DNA of 64,000 nt, taken from contig JAJTUP010000032.1 in the NCBI GenBank assembly GCA_021399435.1, forward strand, positions 434,001 to 498,000, read 5' to 3'. A model generated the notes under the pieces. That model ran no database searches and was not told the origin of the DNA. It saw only the letters and a program-made list of their open reading frames with translations. The position numbers and the translations under genes were made by a program. The stretch is from Diaporthe sp. PMI_573. Lineage: Eukaryota; Ascomycota; Sordariomycetes; Diaporthales; Diaporthaceae. Shown one piece after another: positions 35,658 to 47,663 of this stretch (position 1 is the first letter of the stretch; every line of letters begins with the position of its first letter).

Positions 35658-36713
35658 CTATGCAGCCGTACCATACGCCTTGACTATGGCCTCCAACTCG
35701 ACAGCGGTCAATGGGAGGATGGTGCCATGGCGAGGGGTGATGGGGTAGCTGTAATTTTTGTTCAGTGTCCACTGGCCCGTGGTCAGATCAGCTGATTCAA
35801 GCGGTACATAGCCATCGCCACTAAACTCGTCCACAATCAGAATGTACCGCTCGCCATTGACATCGCTAGGATTAGTTTTAAAAATCGATGGGCCTTCTAC
35901 TTCGGCCGTTCCAGCGCCGATTCCAATGCAGCTAGCGATTCTTGTCCACTCATCCAAGCCAGCCGTAAGCGACGGACTGCTCTCCTGCACAATATCCGCG
36001 CACCCGTCGATGGTCGCCTTGGTGAAGCGGTAGTAGATCCCATCCTCCATGATGACGGTTGAGTCGATCCTTCCCCTCGGTGGCTCGTCCTGCCACACCA
36101 CCGGCTCGCTAAACGTCACGAAGTCATCCGTAGTGGCGTACACCAGCCTCTGGTACTCGGTTGTCTCACGGCCCGGGTTCGTGGCGTCGTCGTAGATGCC
36201 CGACGCCCAGTAGACGATATAAGTCTGCAGCTCGTGGTCATAGTACGCCTCCGGGGCCCAGGTGTTCCCGTAGCTTTCGGGAGAGATCTGGACGTGCCGC
36301 TGCTCGGAGAAGGTGACGAGGTCGCTTGATTCCCAAACTTCGATATGCAGACTTCCATGGCGCTGGGCCTCGGTCCAGCTCGTGCCACAACCGATGCAAA
36401 GATCCGTGGCGAGGATGAAGAACTTGTCCCCTTCGACGGATCGCATGATGAAGGGGTCACGGACGCCACCATCGCCGAGCGTTGAGGTGAGCACAGGCTG
36501 GCCATTGTTCAGCTCGGTGAATGAAAGGGCGTTGTTACCGTTGCTGGACGCAAGGTATATGTTCTCATCACTGGCTGTGAAGTACAGGAATGCATAGCCC
36601 TCGTATGAGGCTTGGCGTTCTGCTAAACTGTTTGCTGCCCTTGGACGAATCTCTGGTGCAGCTTGTATAGCCATGAAGAGGGTGGCCCAGGCTGCTGCCA
36701 GGATATGTTTCAT
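35658..36713 (-). CDS. secreted glycoside hydrolase family 43 enzyme
   Basis: Single exon; the ATG at 36713 (MKHILAAAWATLFMAIQA) is preferred because it opens directly into a signal peptide, although the frame is open upstream to 36914 and a second ATG lies two codons before. About 351 residues form one five-bladed beta-propeller. The GH43 acid/base set is visible: Asp in GGVRDPFIM, Asp in GRIDSTVIMEDG, and Glu in AEVEGPSIF. WAPEAYYD is also typical. Members remove arabinose or xylose side chains from plant hemicellulose or pectin; exact substrate and subfamily are not clear. It is transcribed away from a second GH43 gene, sharing the ~0.6 kb region between them, which suggests joint induction on plant wall material. 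Confidence 0.88.
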   Translation of the reverse strand: MKHILAAAWATLFMAIQAAPEIRPRAANSLAERQASYEGYAFLYFTASDENIYLASSNGNNALSFTELNNGQPVLTSTLGDGGVRDPFIMRSVEGDKFFILATDLCIGCGTSWTEAQRHGSLHIEVWESSDLVTFSEQRHVQISPESYGNTWAPEAYYDHELQTYIVYWASGIYDDATNPGRETTEYQRLVYATTDDFVTFSEPVVWQDEPPRGRIDSTVIMEDGIYYRFTKATIDGCADIVQESSPSLTAGLDEWTRIASCIGIGAGTAEVEGPSIFKTNPSDVNGERYILIVDEFSGDGYVPLESADLTTGQWTLNKNYSYPITPRHGTILPLTAVELEAIVKAYGTAA

Positions 36714-37330
36714 GGTCATTATGCTATGATAGAGGTAGGGAGTAAATGGTTGTTCTAAATATCTTTGGATTCTCGGAGTTAGATTAAGAATGATAACTCT
36801 TTTAGACACGATTCCGGATGTCGTCTGTTTTCTGCAGACAGCGTCCCTAAAAGTACAAAATATCCAAGACTTGACAGAAAGATTCGCTATGCAACTACGA
36901 AAGATGACCAGCATGTCATCTCTAGCATAGAGTGCGCGTCTAAGACCGCGTTAAAATGACGCGAGGAGAGAAGAGGTTGTCGTGGGGTTGCGGTAGCGGT
37001 GGAACGTAGAGACGGAATATCAATAGCCGAGCCTATCATGACCCCAACTTCTCCATAACAACTCTCCATTCTTTTCTATTCCAGTTCATATCCCGGCTGG
37101 ATGCCAAGATATTCTCCACAGCCGAGCACCAACCGCACCAATACAATCTACAAACTGCTTCGTATTTTGGCGGTAGGGAACAACTTGACTAGGCCGCGGA
37201 TCAATCTTAAATCGACTTACTAGACGATCGTTAGAATAATACATATGACCTCTTGCCCATATCAAGTTGACGGAATTGTAGATGCTTGGTACCTTGCTAC
37301 TCCTCACACATCCACGAAAGTCATCTCAAC
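36714..37330. promoter_or_regulatory. shared promoter region of two divergent GH43 genes
   Basis: 617 bp separates the two start codons. One GTGGGG (36982-36987) fits the SYGGRG consensus of the carbon-repressor CreA, but such short matches are common by chance. Confidence 0.45.
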
Positions 37331-38541
37331 ATGCGTGCATTATCGTCCCTGGCGACACTAGTCAGTCTCTGTTCGGGGCTGACTGCTGCTTTCACCAATC
37401 CCATCAGGACAGGAAGCGACCCTCAAGTTGTCTATGTCGATGGACTGTGCGTTTGTTCAATACTATACTGAATTCTGTTGAAATTTTACGCTGAGACTAA
37501 CTTAAAAAAAACAGGTACTACCTGACATCAACAACATGGACAGACGTCCGCATCACCGCCGCCTCAACCATCGACGGGCTCAAAACGGCTGAATCCCAAG
37601 TCATCTACTCCGACAGGACAAGCAATCCAAACATTGCCTGCAACTTCTGGGCCCCTGAGATGCACAAGGTTGGAGACCGGTGGTATGTCTACTTTAGTGC
37701 AAGTGTGTGCGATCCGGACTGGGGCGTCGTCCTGCCCAGTCTCAAAGTGTATGTCCTCGGTGGTGGCACTGAGAACCCTCTGTCGGCGGGTTATGAGCTG
37801 CTTGGGCCGATCACTCCGCCCAATTACAGCGAGGGGATGCTTGATGCTGTGAGTGACGCTTTCAGCCGGCTTCTAAACCATTCATTTCAGCTCACTGGAA
37901 TTCCTTCAGACACTTTTTGATATCGACGACACTACATACTTCTTGGTAGGTTTTGATGAAGGCTCTCTAAACTTCTATTTAATGGCGAGCTATCTGACTT
38001 TTGGACGTTTTAGTATTCTGCCGTAGACGGCCCTGCAAGCCCAAACGGAGCTTCCCTCTGGATCTCCAAACTCCTCTCGCCAACACAAGCCGGCAACGCC
38101 ACCATGCTCGCCGAGCCGACATACGACTGGGAACAGGAAGACTCGCCCGTCCTCGAGGGCCCCTACGGCATCACCTCCACCAACGGGACAGTCTACGTGG
38201 TCTACTCGGCCGACTCGTGCAACACGCCAGCCTACAAGCTCGGGGCCCTGGAGCTGACCAAAGGTGGCGCCGACCCGCTGCTGCCGGCGTCCTGGGCCAA
38301 GCTCCCGGAGCCGATCTTTGAGACGACGAACGGGCTGTACGGGCCGGCGCATAATGCCTTCTTCAAGAGCCCCGATGGGACGGAGGACTGGATGGTGTTT
38401 CATGCGAACCTGAAGGAGACTGATGGTTGTGGGTCGACGAGGCAGACGTTCATACAGAAGATTGGGTGGGCGGATGACAGGCCTGATCTTGGTGTGCCTT
38501 TGCCAGTTGGGACGGAGATTGCGCCGCCGTCCGGGGAGTGA
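37331..38541 (+). CDS. secreted GH43 glycosidase, probable exo-arabinofuranosidase/arabinanase type
   Basis: Exons 37331-37446, 37515-37848, 37910-37945 and 38014-38541 join with phases 2, 0, 0 to give about 337 residues. The third exon is only 36 nt (TLFDIDDTTYFL) and supplies the middle catalytic-site aspartate region. Residues 1-20 (MRALSSLATLVSLCSGLTAA) are a signal peptide. GH43 landmarks: Asp in GSDPQVVYVDG, NFWAPEMHKV, EGMLDATLFDIDD, and the general-acid Glu in VLEGPYG; NAFFKSPDGTEDWMVFHA is typical of exo-arabinofuranosidase-like GH43 enzymes. It probably releases arabinose from arabinan or arabinoxylan outside the cell. The acceptor at 37909 was chosen over an upstream CAG because only it keeps the frame. 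Confidence 0.88.
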
Positions 38542-38949
38542 GGAGCAGCAGTGCTCAGCCCTAGAAAGATTGCTACTGTAGTTGGGTGTGAGATTGAAGG
38601 CCATCATACTCGTGCAAAGCATTTCGAGGCGCCAGCTGAGACAAGGGATTATCCTACTGCAGTTATGCGATGCATCCCATTTGGTAGTAGTGATATGTAT
38701 GTCTTTTACAGGCTAAAAGCAACGTGATTGAAGTCATGTCTCTACACAACGATAATATTTAAATTTATAGCGCTCCCATGATGCAGTCGTCTCTATCCCA
38801 TCCCAAGTCTTATGCACCTATCTGTCGTCCCACACGTTAAAAAAAAAGTATATATACAAACGAATTAATGTCTGAAAAGAAGTGAAAGTTCAAGGCCATT
38901 TTTCTTTTTTGGCCCCCCAGCCCCTCGCGGGGCCCGTATCAGCGCTCCT
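38542..38949. other. intergenic spacer between convergent genes
   Basis: 3' flanks of the second GH43 gene and the membrane-protein gene. No feature was seen. Confidence 0.5.
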
Positions 38950-41318
38950 CTACCGCCCGAGCACAACCCTCTCCCCCTTGATCTTACTAGCGACCTGGAA
39001 CGCAGCAGGCTGCTGGCCGAGCTGCGTTAGGCTGCGGTGCAGGCCGTGGTGCCCGCCCCTCTCCTCCTCGTTGCTGGGCGGCCGGGGGATCCCACCCTTG
39101 ACGGCGCACACGGCGGCGAAGTCGAGGGTGGGGTACCCGCAGCGCTGGGGCCGCCGCTTGCAGATGCGGGCGGTGGCGATGATCATGGCGGCGCAGAGGG
39201 TGAGCAGGACGCCCGATATCAGGCCAAAGAGCCAGCGCGAGGTCGGGCCCGCGATGACCTGGTGGCTCATTATGGCGAGGGACATTGTCGTGTACATGTC
39301 CTCGCTCAGGCCCTTTCGCGGGTTGTCGAGCTCGAAGATGGAGGGCCTGGAGAAGTAGTTTGCGTGGAAGTAGTTGAAGGGCACGCTCATGGCCTTGCGG
39401 ATGGCCTTGAGGGACAGCTTCTTGGCGACCTCGTTGTCGTTGATGGGCAGTGCGGTGACGGCGTAGACGGCGAGGGCCGAGTTGTCGCCCTTCATCGTGG
39501 ACTTGGAGTTGGAGACGCTGCTGCTGCTGTTTGTCGTCGTGTTTGGGGTGAAGCCTGGGACGACCGCGGACAGCGCTAGCATGTATTCTCCCAGGTTGAC
39601 GACTTTCTGGACCGGGGGTGTTAGGTTCGTGACAGACAGGATGGAGAAGTTCCCTCGGTCGTAGTTTACTGTGCCGTAGCGGTCGTAGACGATGAGAGAT
39701 GACACCATCACAAGTGGACTCCACCATCCATCGTCCTCCAGGCAGGCGGACTTGGCTTGTACAGCGAGTGGGCAGTACGAGGAACCTAATTCGGGATTGT
39801 TACTAAATGCCCATAGCGGCCGAGCGCAAGCCAGATGCAATTGTGCTTACCAAATAGCAGCTCCTTGTCCGACCCCACGGCGGCACACCAGTACGAAGCT
39901 GCTGCCGCTGTACCGATCAGGTAGCAGTTGCCATCGTCGTATAGGCTCTGGGCGTCGTGGACCGTGCCATACTCAAGATGCAAAACGCGTGTCTTGGGGA
40001 CCACGTAGGCTGTGGAGTCCGGGAACTTGGCGAGGTCGTCACTTTGCGGCGAGATGCTGACGATACCCCCGGTCAATAGGTGCGACTCTGCACAAGGTGC
40101 CCAGCTGCGGTCGGTGGCCGAGACTGTGCAGAGGCCCTCTCCGGGGCCAAGGGAATCCATGCTGAATGAGTCTCGGTCTGACCATGCCGGGGTACCCATC
40201 TGCACGAGCAAAGCTGTGGACGCGACGGAGTCGATGTATTGAATTAAAGAGGCGTTGAAATCGCCAATGCCGGCGGCGACGGGGTAGGTTTCCTGCGGGA
40301 AGAAGACGAGCTCGATGGCGATGTCGCCCATCAGGATGATACCCGGCAGCGGGATGGTGCAAATGACCATGAGACGGAAGAGGCTGGAGTACTTTTCCTT
40401 CCAGTCGGCCGTGGCCAACAGACGCAACAAGCCCCAGACACCTGTGCCCGAGTCCATGCCAACGAAATGCAACAGGCTGACCCCCTCTGGGCGCGATGCC
40501 AGGGCCCACTGCAGATCCTCTACCACCACCACGACAAGCGCGGCCATCATAAGAGCACATGCCTCGGTGAGAATTCGTAGGATCAAGATAGCGTTGGCGG
40601 AAGACGTCGTGAAGAACTTATCCTTCATCAGGGCCGTAGCCGAACCGGTCGAATACAAACCAGCCAGGATTACCATAATTACTGCTAACAGTAGGAGGCA
40701 TAATGTCCACCAACCAAAGCGGCTGCTCTGATCCATGTTGACACTCAGCCGGCGGGATCGCAGCGAGGTAGTGTCATCGTTGTCGCGGCCATCAGCTGAA
40801 AATGCACCCATAATGCTTTCTCGTGACGGCGTAGGCGGGTGGAGAAAATTCTGGTTAAAGCGCGATTCCGGCTCTCTCGTTGGGACATCGTTGTAGTTGG
40901 GGCTTGAGACCTTCTCAACAGTGACAGTCGGCCATTCCTTGGATGATTCGGCCACGGTTGCTGTTCTTTGACGCCAGTCTGGATAGTCCTCGCCATTCTT
41001 CCTCTCAAGATAATCGAGAGAGTCGACTGTACTGGTTCGTGTCGGGATGTATTGCCGGGAGTTGAAGGTGCGCGTGGTGCTGTTGGACCAATCCGCGAAC
41101 TCCACGGTAGACTTCCGTACTGGTGCCGGCCTGGACTCATAATTCTGGGACGCCCTGAACTGGGTGTTCATGTCGTCGAGTTGTATCGTCTCGAAAGCCG
41201 GAATCATCGGGGCCTTGGATGACCTCGACCCGATCCTGTCGGAGCTCCCATGCGACGTCGAAGCTGAGCCCTCGTGGACCCAACTGCCCCCACTGTTAAA
41301 TCGAGCCGGTCGATCCAT
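38950..41318 (-). CDS. unrecognised multi-span membrane protein
   Basis: Exons 41318-39851 and 39785-38950 join in phase 1 over a 65-nt GTAAGC...ATTAG intron, giving about 767 residues from ATG (MDRPARFNSGG). The first ~195 residues are Ser/Thr/Arg-rich and probably cytosolic. Hydrophobic spans follow: WWTLCLLLLAVIMVILAGLY, a segment ending in AALVVVVVEDLQW, and LMVICTIPLPGIILMGDIAI. A long Cys-containing, glycosylation-prone extracytoplasmic region (~350 residues, several N-x-S/T) then leads to a last span (LFGLISGVLLTLCAAMIIAT) and a basic tail. This layout is common in Pezizomycotina-specific surface or vacuolar proteins. I do not recognise a family and infer no function. Confidence 0.8.
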
Positions 41319-44230
41319 AGCGAGTGATACCGGGGGCGCCAACGCCCTGCGTCGACCTTGAGAAGTGAAGATTGGGTTTGGTAACGAACGTGTGTGGTGT
41401 AGAACCGAGCAAAGGGTAAAGATTCACGCGATGGAAATCGATGTGTACGTGTAGAAGAGGTTAGATTCTTACCCCGGATGGAACACAACGGAGATTTCCA
41501 CCGTCGTCCCAACTTCTCCATATCGCGATTGACTAGCGAGGACCGCTTCCGCGATTTTTCAGCTGGAATATTGAATCAAGCATCTCCTTTGTTTCACAAT
41601 GTGAGCACAACAACAGAAAAGGGACGGGGCCGGTTGAGGCGATCATGTCGCTTGAGCAGAGGCACGAGTCATACCCCATGGGAAGCTATTCCAGGACCAC
41701 ACTTGTGGAGCTGGGAGTCCCGACAACTTCCAACATCGGTATGTTGCTCGCATCCTTCTCCTTGTCGGCCTTGGCAGAAAATAATACCAACGGTGGACTC
41801 GTGCAAACCGGATGTGATGGTTCCAGGTCGGAAGACCAGAAGGGGCTTTTGAGGCCGACGTGTTGAGACGTCGGTAGGGGAAGAACGTTGTGAGGCACAG
41901 CGTCCATCCTGTCTGTCGGCAGTACCGGTGTGTTGGAACCAGAACTTGACAGTCCCAACGAAATATTAAAAATAAAATAGCGATAACGAACCCGGGAGCA
42001 AGCGGGTCCGGCCCGGGGTTGTCAGTTGCCAGGGATCTCGGTGCGGTAGGCGTTACCAGGAGACACGTGCCCACGTGTGTGTGGGACACGGGGAGCCCCT
42101 TGTAGAGTGGGATACTGTCCATGATCATTAATCTCAAAGGGGCGGCCCTCACCTCGGCGAGGAAACTCGCTGACGACGAGGCCTTGTGTTGGTATGTATG
42201 TTGGTGGGTGCTGGTCCACAGTGTTGCGAGTCCCGTCGTGGGGCTCTGTACTGCACAGGATCACTCCGTGCATAGTGCACAAGCGGTCCCATGCACATCA
42301 ACGCTGGGGTGACGAGCGACCATCTAGTCTAGAACTTTCTCGAGCCGCAGGCCGGAGACGAGGCAGCTCCGGAGGGCCGAAGCGGTGGGGACACCGAGTA
42401 ATCAGGAAGGATGACAACGCGGACTGACTAGTAACGTAGCTGTCAAAAGGCTGGGAAGTGGCATGTCGAGTAGCCAAGAGGAGCCCCGGACGCCGAGAGG
42501 CGGGTGGGATACCGCAACGTGGAGTAATTCCTCTCGGTGACTGATGAGCTTGGGCTGGATTGTGAATCGAGCTTCGGTTCTTTGGACAAGAAAGAAAGAT
42601 GTGGAGTTGGCATGAATTGTATGCGAGCTGGGCAGTAGATGGACTGTGTAGTGTAGCGACTCAATTCGGGGAATTGCCCTCGTCAATGCGATAGTTGTGG
42701 ATGAGTCTGTATCTAATGCCCCGAAAGCGAGGAGTGGGCGATGTCGCCAAGGACGAGCAAGGTTGCTGACTTGGGATGAGCTGACAGCTGTCAGCCAGTC
42801 TGACAGGTGGATTAACAGCTGTCAGCTTTGCACGGCAGTCGTCGGGCTGGGACCCTGGGCGAACCCTGGGCAAACCCCAGACGGCAGAATCGTCATAGAG
42901 AGGGGCAGATCAGTTTCTTTGTCTGGTCGGTTTCGACCCCGCCAAACAAAGTAAAAAGTAAAAAGCCAGCGGAAGCGAGGCCGGAGGAGGGTATCTGGAA
43001 AATCGTGGGGCCTTTGTCAGACTGGTCGGTCATGCATTCGAGTAATATTGCTAGCATTGCAGCAGTGCAGCACTGTAAGTGTGCTGCTGCATGCTGCACG
43101 CATTCATGTCAAGAGTGGTTGAAGAATGAGCAGCGTCAACAAATGGTCAAATGGCTCGAGATGCAGTGTACTGTGCTGTTGGTCAACCCCGCCATCTGCT
43201 GCAGCCTGCATAGACCCTGTCTAGTGTAGATACCATGGTACATAGTCCATGCACATCAGAGGAGAACCCCAAGCAGCTCTGCCTTGAAACATGGGCAGTA
43301 CTGCCAGTACATCGACATCAAGCGTGGGATGCTGCAGGACCCGATCACACCGTGGGCAGGCCGTTGCTGCGCGTGTGAGCAAGGCGAGGTGGGGTGCAGT
43401 AACAGTGCACAGGCAACGTGCACCGCTCGAGCCAATCGAGGGCCATCGAAACAAAAAAGGACGGGCTCTGGGGCCATGACTATGACTATGACTCTGGGGG
43501 TGCTGGGCTCCGACTCGGCCACCGATGAGACAAGGCGGACTGACGGACTGACGGGACGGCTGACGGTGCGGTAAGCTTGCTGCTTGCTGCTTGCTGAAAT
43601 CCTCACCACCTTCCGTATCCCGTTTCCCGTCCCGTCCAAACTCAATGCCCACCACCTCCACCCTCCACCTCCACCAACTAACTAACTCTCCTCTTTCTCC
43701 TGCACCTTTGTTTCTACTCCTCCTCCTACTCCTCCTCTCCCTCTAAATTGCTCCCCTTCTTCCTTGCATTACTCTCCAAGTGGTCAATGGTGTAATACAG
43801 GTCTCTTCCTTACGGAGAAGTGCTTATGACCCATACACTTTCTTTCAGATTGTAACCGTAAGCCACCCCCTACCTAAACATTCAGAAACCGTCCCTTGTC
43901 CCACCACCCGTCTGCCTCGCTCCCAGTTCATTCTGCCCAGCTGCTCTCTGTCCTGACTTCTTGTCTCCCTTGCATTGCTCTCTCCCACGAGCATACACAT
44001 ACAAACGAGACTGGCAATGCCCACTTCCGTTGCTGCCGGCTCCTGGCTCTCCAAGGCTGTCATATTCCCAAGCGGCATGCTCGTCTGGAAACTCCTCGGC
44101 GGCCACTTCTCTGACATCTTTGCTGATATACCAGACCTCCCAGACGATTCCGAGTAGCGCTCGAGGCCTCTCCAACCTTCTTTGAGCCACACACGTCTGA
44201 CTCGACGACGCCGTCGTCCCCGCCCGCAAG
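41319..44230. other. 2.9 kb intergenic region between divergent genes
   Basis: Upstream of both the membrane protein and MET13. It contains the CAGCTG palindromes listed separately, small tandem repeats near 43541-43600 (GACTGACG- and GCTTGCT-type), and a pyrimidine-rich tract at about 43655-43770 typical of a fungal core promoter. Several frames of 90-170 codons exist but none has motifs or sensible composition. Confidence 0.5.
42780..42826. repeat. perfect 16-bp palindrome with a second copy of its core
   Basis: GCTGACAGCTGTCAGC (42780-42795) is a perfect palindrome centred on the E-box CAGCTG. Its 12-bp core ACAGCTGTCAGC recurs at 42815-42826, 30 bp on. Confidence 0.75.
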
Positions 44231-46098
44231 ATGCATATCAAGGAGATGGTCGCCGATGCCGAGAAGACGGCTGCCCCGTCTTTCTCGTTCGAATACTTCC
44301 CGCCAAAGACGTTGACTGGTGTACAAAACCTCTACGACCGCATGGAGCGCATGTACCACTTCGGCCCAAAGTTCATCGACATCACCTGGGGCGCAGGCGG
44401 CCACATAGCAGAGTTGACCTGCGAGATGGTCAGCCAGGCACAGGCCTACTTCGGTCTGGAGACCTGCATGCACCTCACCTGTACCGACATGGGACCCGAG
44501 AAGATCGACGACGCTCTGCGCAAGGCATACAAGGCCGGTTGTACCAACATTTTGGCTCTGAGAGGAGACCCTCCGAGGGACAAGGAGAAGTGGGAGGCTG
44601 CCGACGACGGTTTTAGGTACGCAAAGGATCTGGTTGTCCACATACGCAAGACGTACCACGATCACTTCGATATTGGTGTTGCCGGGTACCCCGAGGGCTG
44701 CGACGACAACAAGGACGAAGAGCAATTGCTGGACCACCTGAAGGAGAAGGTGGACGCCGGTGCCACCTTCATCGTCACCCAGATGTTCTACGACGTCGAC
44801 AATTTCATCCGCTGGGTTGACAAGGTCAGAGGCCGCGGCATAAACATTCCCATCATTCCAGGCATCATGCCCATCGCAACATACTCGAGTTTCCTCCGGA
44901 GGGTCAACCACATGAAATGCAAGGTGCCCAAGGAGTTCATGGATGCATTGGAGCCTGTCAAGAACGACGATGTTGCCGCTCGAGAGATCGGCAAGACCCT
45001 CGTCGCTAACATGTGCCGCAAGATCCTAGCGGCAGGCATTCCTCACCTGCACTTCTACACCATGAACCTGGCCCAGGCCACCCGCATGGTACTAGAGGAG
45101 CTGGACTGGATGCCTTCAGAGCGCAGCCCTGTCAAGCAGGCCTTGCCGTGGAAGCAATCCCTGGCCCTCGGACGACGAGACGAGGACGTCCGGCCCATTT
45201 TCTGGCGCAACCGGAACAAGTCCTACATCTCAAGGACAATGGACTGGGACGAGTTCCCCAACGGCCGTTGGGGTGACTCCCGGTCTCCCGCCTTTGGCGA
45301 GCTGGATGCGTACGGCATTGGCTTGACGGGGACGAATGAGCAGAATCGCAAGAAGTGGGGTGAGCCCAAATCCGTCAAGGATGTGGCCGCCATTTTCCTC
45401 AAGTACCTCAACAACGAGCTGGACCAGCTTCCTTGGAGCGAGTCTCCCCTTACCAGCGAGGCAGATGCCATCAAGGACGACCTTATCGAGCTCAACAAGC
45501 GAGGGCTTGTCACCATCAACTCACAGCCTGCTGTCAATGGTGTAAAGTCTTCTCATCCAGTGTACGGATGGGGCCCGTCGAACGGATTCGTCTACCAGAA
45601 GGCATACCTCGAGCTGCTCGTCGCTCCCGACGTATACCCTGAGCTCATCTCCCGCATCCACAAGCACCCAGACTTGACGTACTATGCCGTGACCAAAGCA
45701 GGCAACCTGGCCACCAACACCCCATCAGAAGGTCCCAACGCGGTCACATGGGGTGTCTTCCCTGGCAAGGAGATCGTGCAGCCAACCATTGTCGAGTCAA
45801 TCAGCTTCCTCGCTTGGAAGGATGAGGCCTTCCGGCTCGGCACGGACTGGGCCAACTGCTTCGAGGGGGGCAGCCCTAGTCGGATTCTGTTGGACCGCAT
45901 GATGCGGGATTGGTCTTTGGTCAACATTGGTAAGTTGTTTCTCATGTTTAAATACGCTCTATTTTCGGCACAAGCCTAACATGATCAACAGTGAACAACG
46001 ACTTCCACTCGCCACGCACTATTTTCGAAGTCATGAGCGGACTGCAGGTCAAGGACCTCGACGTCGAGGTACAATCCGACGGACCCACGGCAAACTAA
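44231..46098 (+). CDS. MET13: methylenetetrahydrofolate reductase (MET13 type)
   Basis: Exons 44231-45929 and 45992-46098 join in phase 1 to give about 601 residues, the standard eukaryotic length. The N-terminal catalytic TIM barrel has SFSFEYFPPKT, DITWGAGG, CMHLTC, the flavin/folate motif NILALRGDPP, and TQMFYDVDNF. The C-terminal half matches the eukaryotic regulatory domain (VRPIFWRNR, EFPNGRWGDSRSPAFG, TINSQPAVNG, GWGPSNGFVYQK, NAVTWGVFPGKEI, LAWKDEAF). The enzyme reduces 5,10-methylene-THF to 5-methyl-THF with FAD in the cytosol, supplying methyl groups for methionine synthesis. GVQNLYDRM and the intact regulatory domain resemble yeast Met13 more than Met12. The last exon covers only the final 35 residues. 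Confidence 0.95.
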
Positions 46099-47555
46099 TA
46101 TCAACGGCATCGCAACTTCTACACAACAGCGACCCCACCTTTTGAAGAGGCTTCAACAATGCCTCGACGGCCAACTAATCAACTCATGAATGATACGACC
46201 TGGATTTAACACGACGGAAACTAATCACTAAGCCACTGCAGTACATACTGCGGTGCAGTCACAGTGTGTGCATGCGATGCATCACTTGACACATTTTACA
46301 CAGAACACCATTTCCTTAACGATATGGGTTGCATGACATTGGGGAACAGCCGGCGTTTTCTTGCTTATTCAACATTTTTCAACATTTCGGCAGCAAGCGG
46401 CGCAAAGCAAAAGGGTGCAGGGTGTGGTCATGTGTTTTTCAACAAAAAAGGAGTTGAGAGAGGGAGAGAGGAATAAGGCGACAGAGGAGGAGAAGAGACG
46501 AGTTGCCTCGAAGCGGATCGAGGCAAAAAGGCATGCAAGGGATCGGAACGGGTCCCTTGCCTGGCATACGCCAAGGAGGGCAGGGCCGTAACATCCCTTC
46601 GATTCTGCATATAAATTCATTCTCAACGATAGATACCCCCAGGGCAGGCAAGGGCAAGGGCAAAGGGCAAAAAACAAGGCAGCGTGGCCCGGAAACACCA
46701 CCGGGCTCAACGATCATCACGGTGCTACGGAGTTCAACATTTCAATTTTTCTCATGGCGAGGGTCAATCTCGTTTCAACAGAGATGGTGTCCCGCGGTCA
46801 TGGGAGACACAAGGAGGAGGAGGAGGATGGAAGAGGAGGGAATGTGGGCGGTGGAATCAAGGGGGTAGAAGCTGGAGAGGGCTTCATCGAAGGGAAAGGG
46901 ATGGGAGGGGAGGAGAAGAGCATAGGCCAAGAGAATGAGCGAGAGAGAGAGAGGGGCTGTCTGGCCTGACCGGTCCATCCGCCAGGAATCGCCATGGCTT
47001 GACATGGATTCACAAGATACTCGACTTGTTCAGTCCTTCTCATATTGCCCCGATGGCCTCAGTGACCAACTTACCCCTACATGTGCGTGTGCGTGGCATC
47101 CAGCTCAGGTCTGTCCCCATCCACACGGGGAAGACAAGACAAGACAGAACAACCGGCAACACCGTACATTGGGAATGGTAGGGGGCACATACAAAATCGG
47201 CGCTATGCAATGCAAACCAACAGCCCGCTTCGCTTTGCCTTGCTTTGCTTTCCTAGAGCCTAAACCAGGTCGATGATCAAATCAATATTTACGCCGGCGC
47301 CATGATGCTCATCATGCCATGCTATGCAAAGAGACCACCCCCCCTCTAAGCCAGGTAGTCCCGGACAAGTAGAAGAGGGCCTGACTGACTGATCTATCCA
47401 TTTCATCCATACATATACACGTGTATTTGCCCCTCCTTCCTTCCCGCTCTTCCATCCGACCGTAGGACCAAAGACGAGGGGCGTAACCTAGCTGCCGCTC
47501 TCCTCTTCGTTGGGACTATTTATTGCGTACGGCAGAACCGGCGGAACTGCAGCCC
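46099..47555. other. 1.5 kb spacer between convergent genes
   Basis: 3' flanks of MET13 and the RBM26/27-like gene. A purine-rich (GAG/GGA) stretch runs over about 46800-46960. No supported gene or RNA. Confidence 0.5.
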
Positions 47556-47632
47556 CTACTCGTCCCACTCGTTCTCCCCGGCAACGTCGTAGTCCACCTC
47601 CTTGGCCTCGCCAGACTCCTGTTGTTGTTGTT

Positions 47633-47663
<31 letters not shown>

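Noticed and set aside
41643..42152. 169-codon minus-strand frame upstream of the membrane protein gene
   Set aside because: Random-looking, Arg/Pro/Trp-rich sequence without motifs; it overlaps what is probably promoter and leader.
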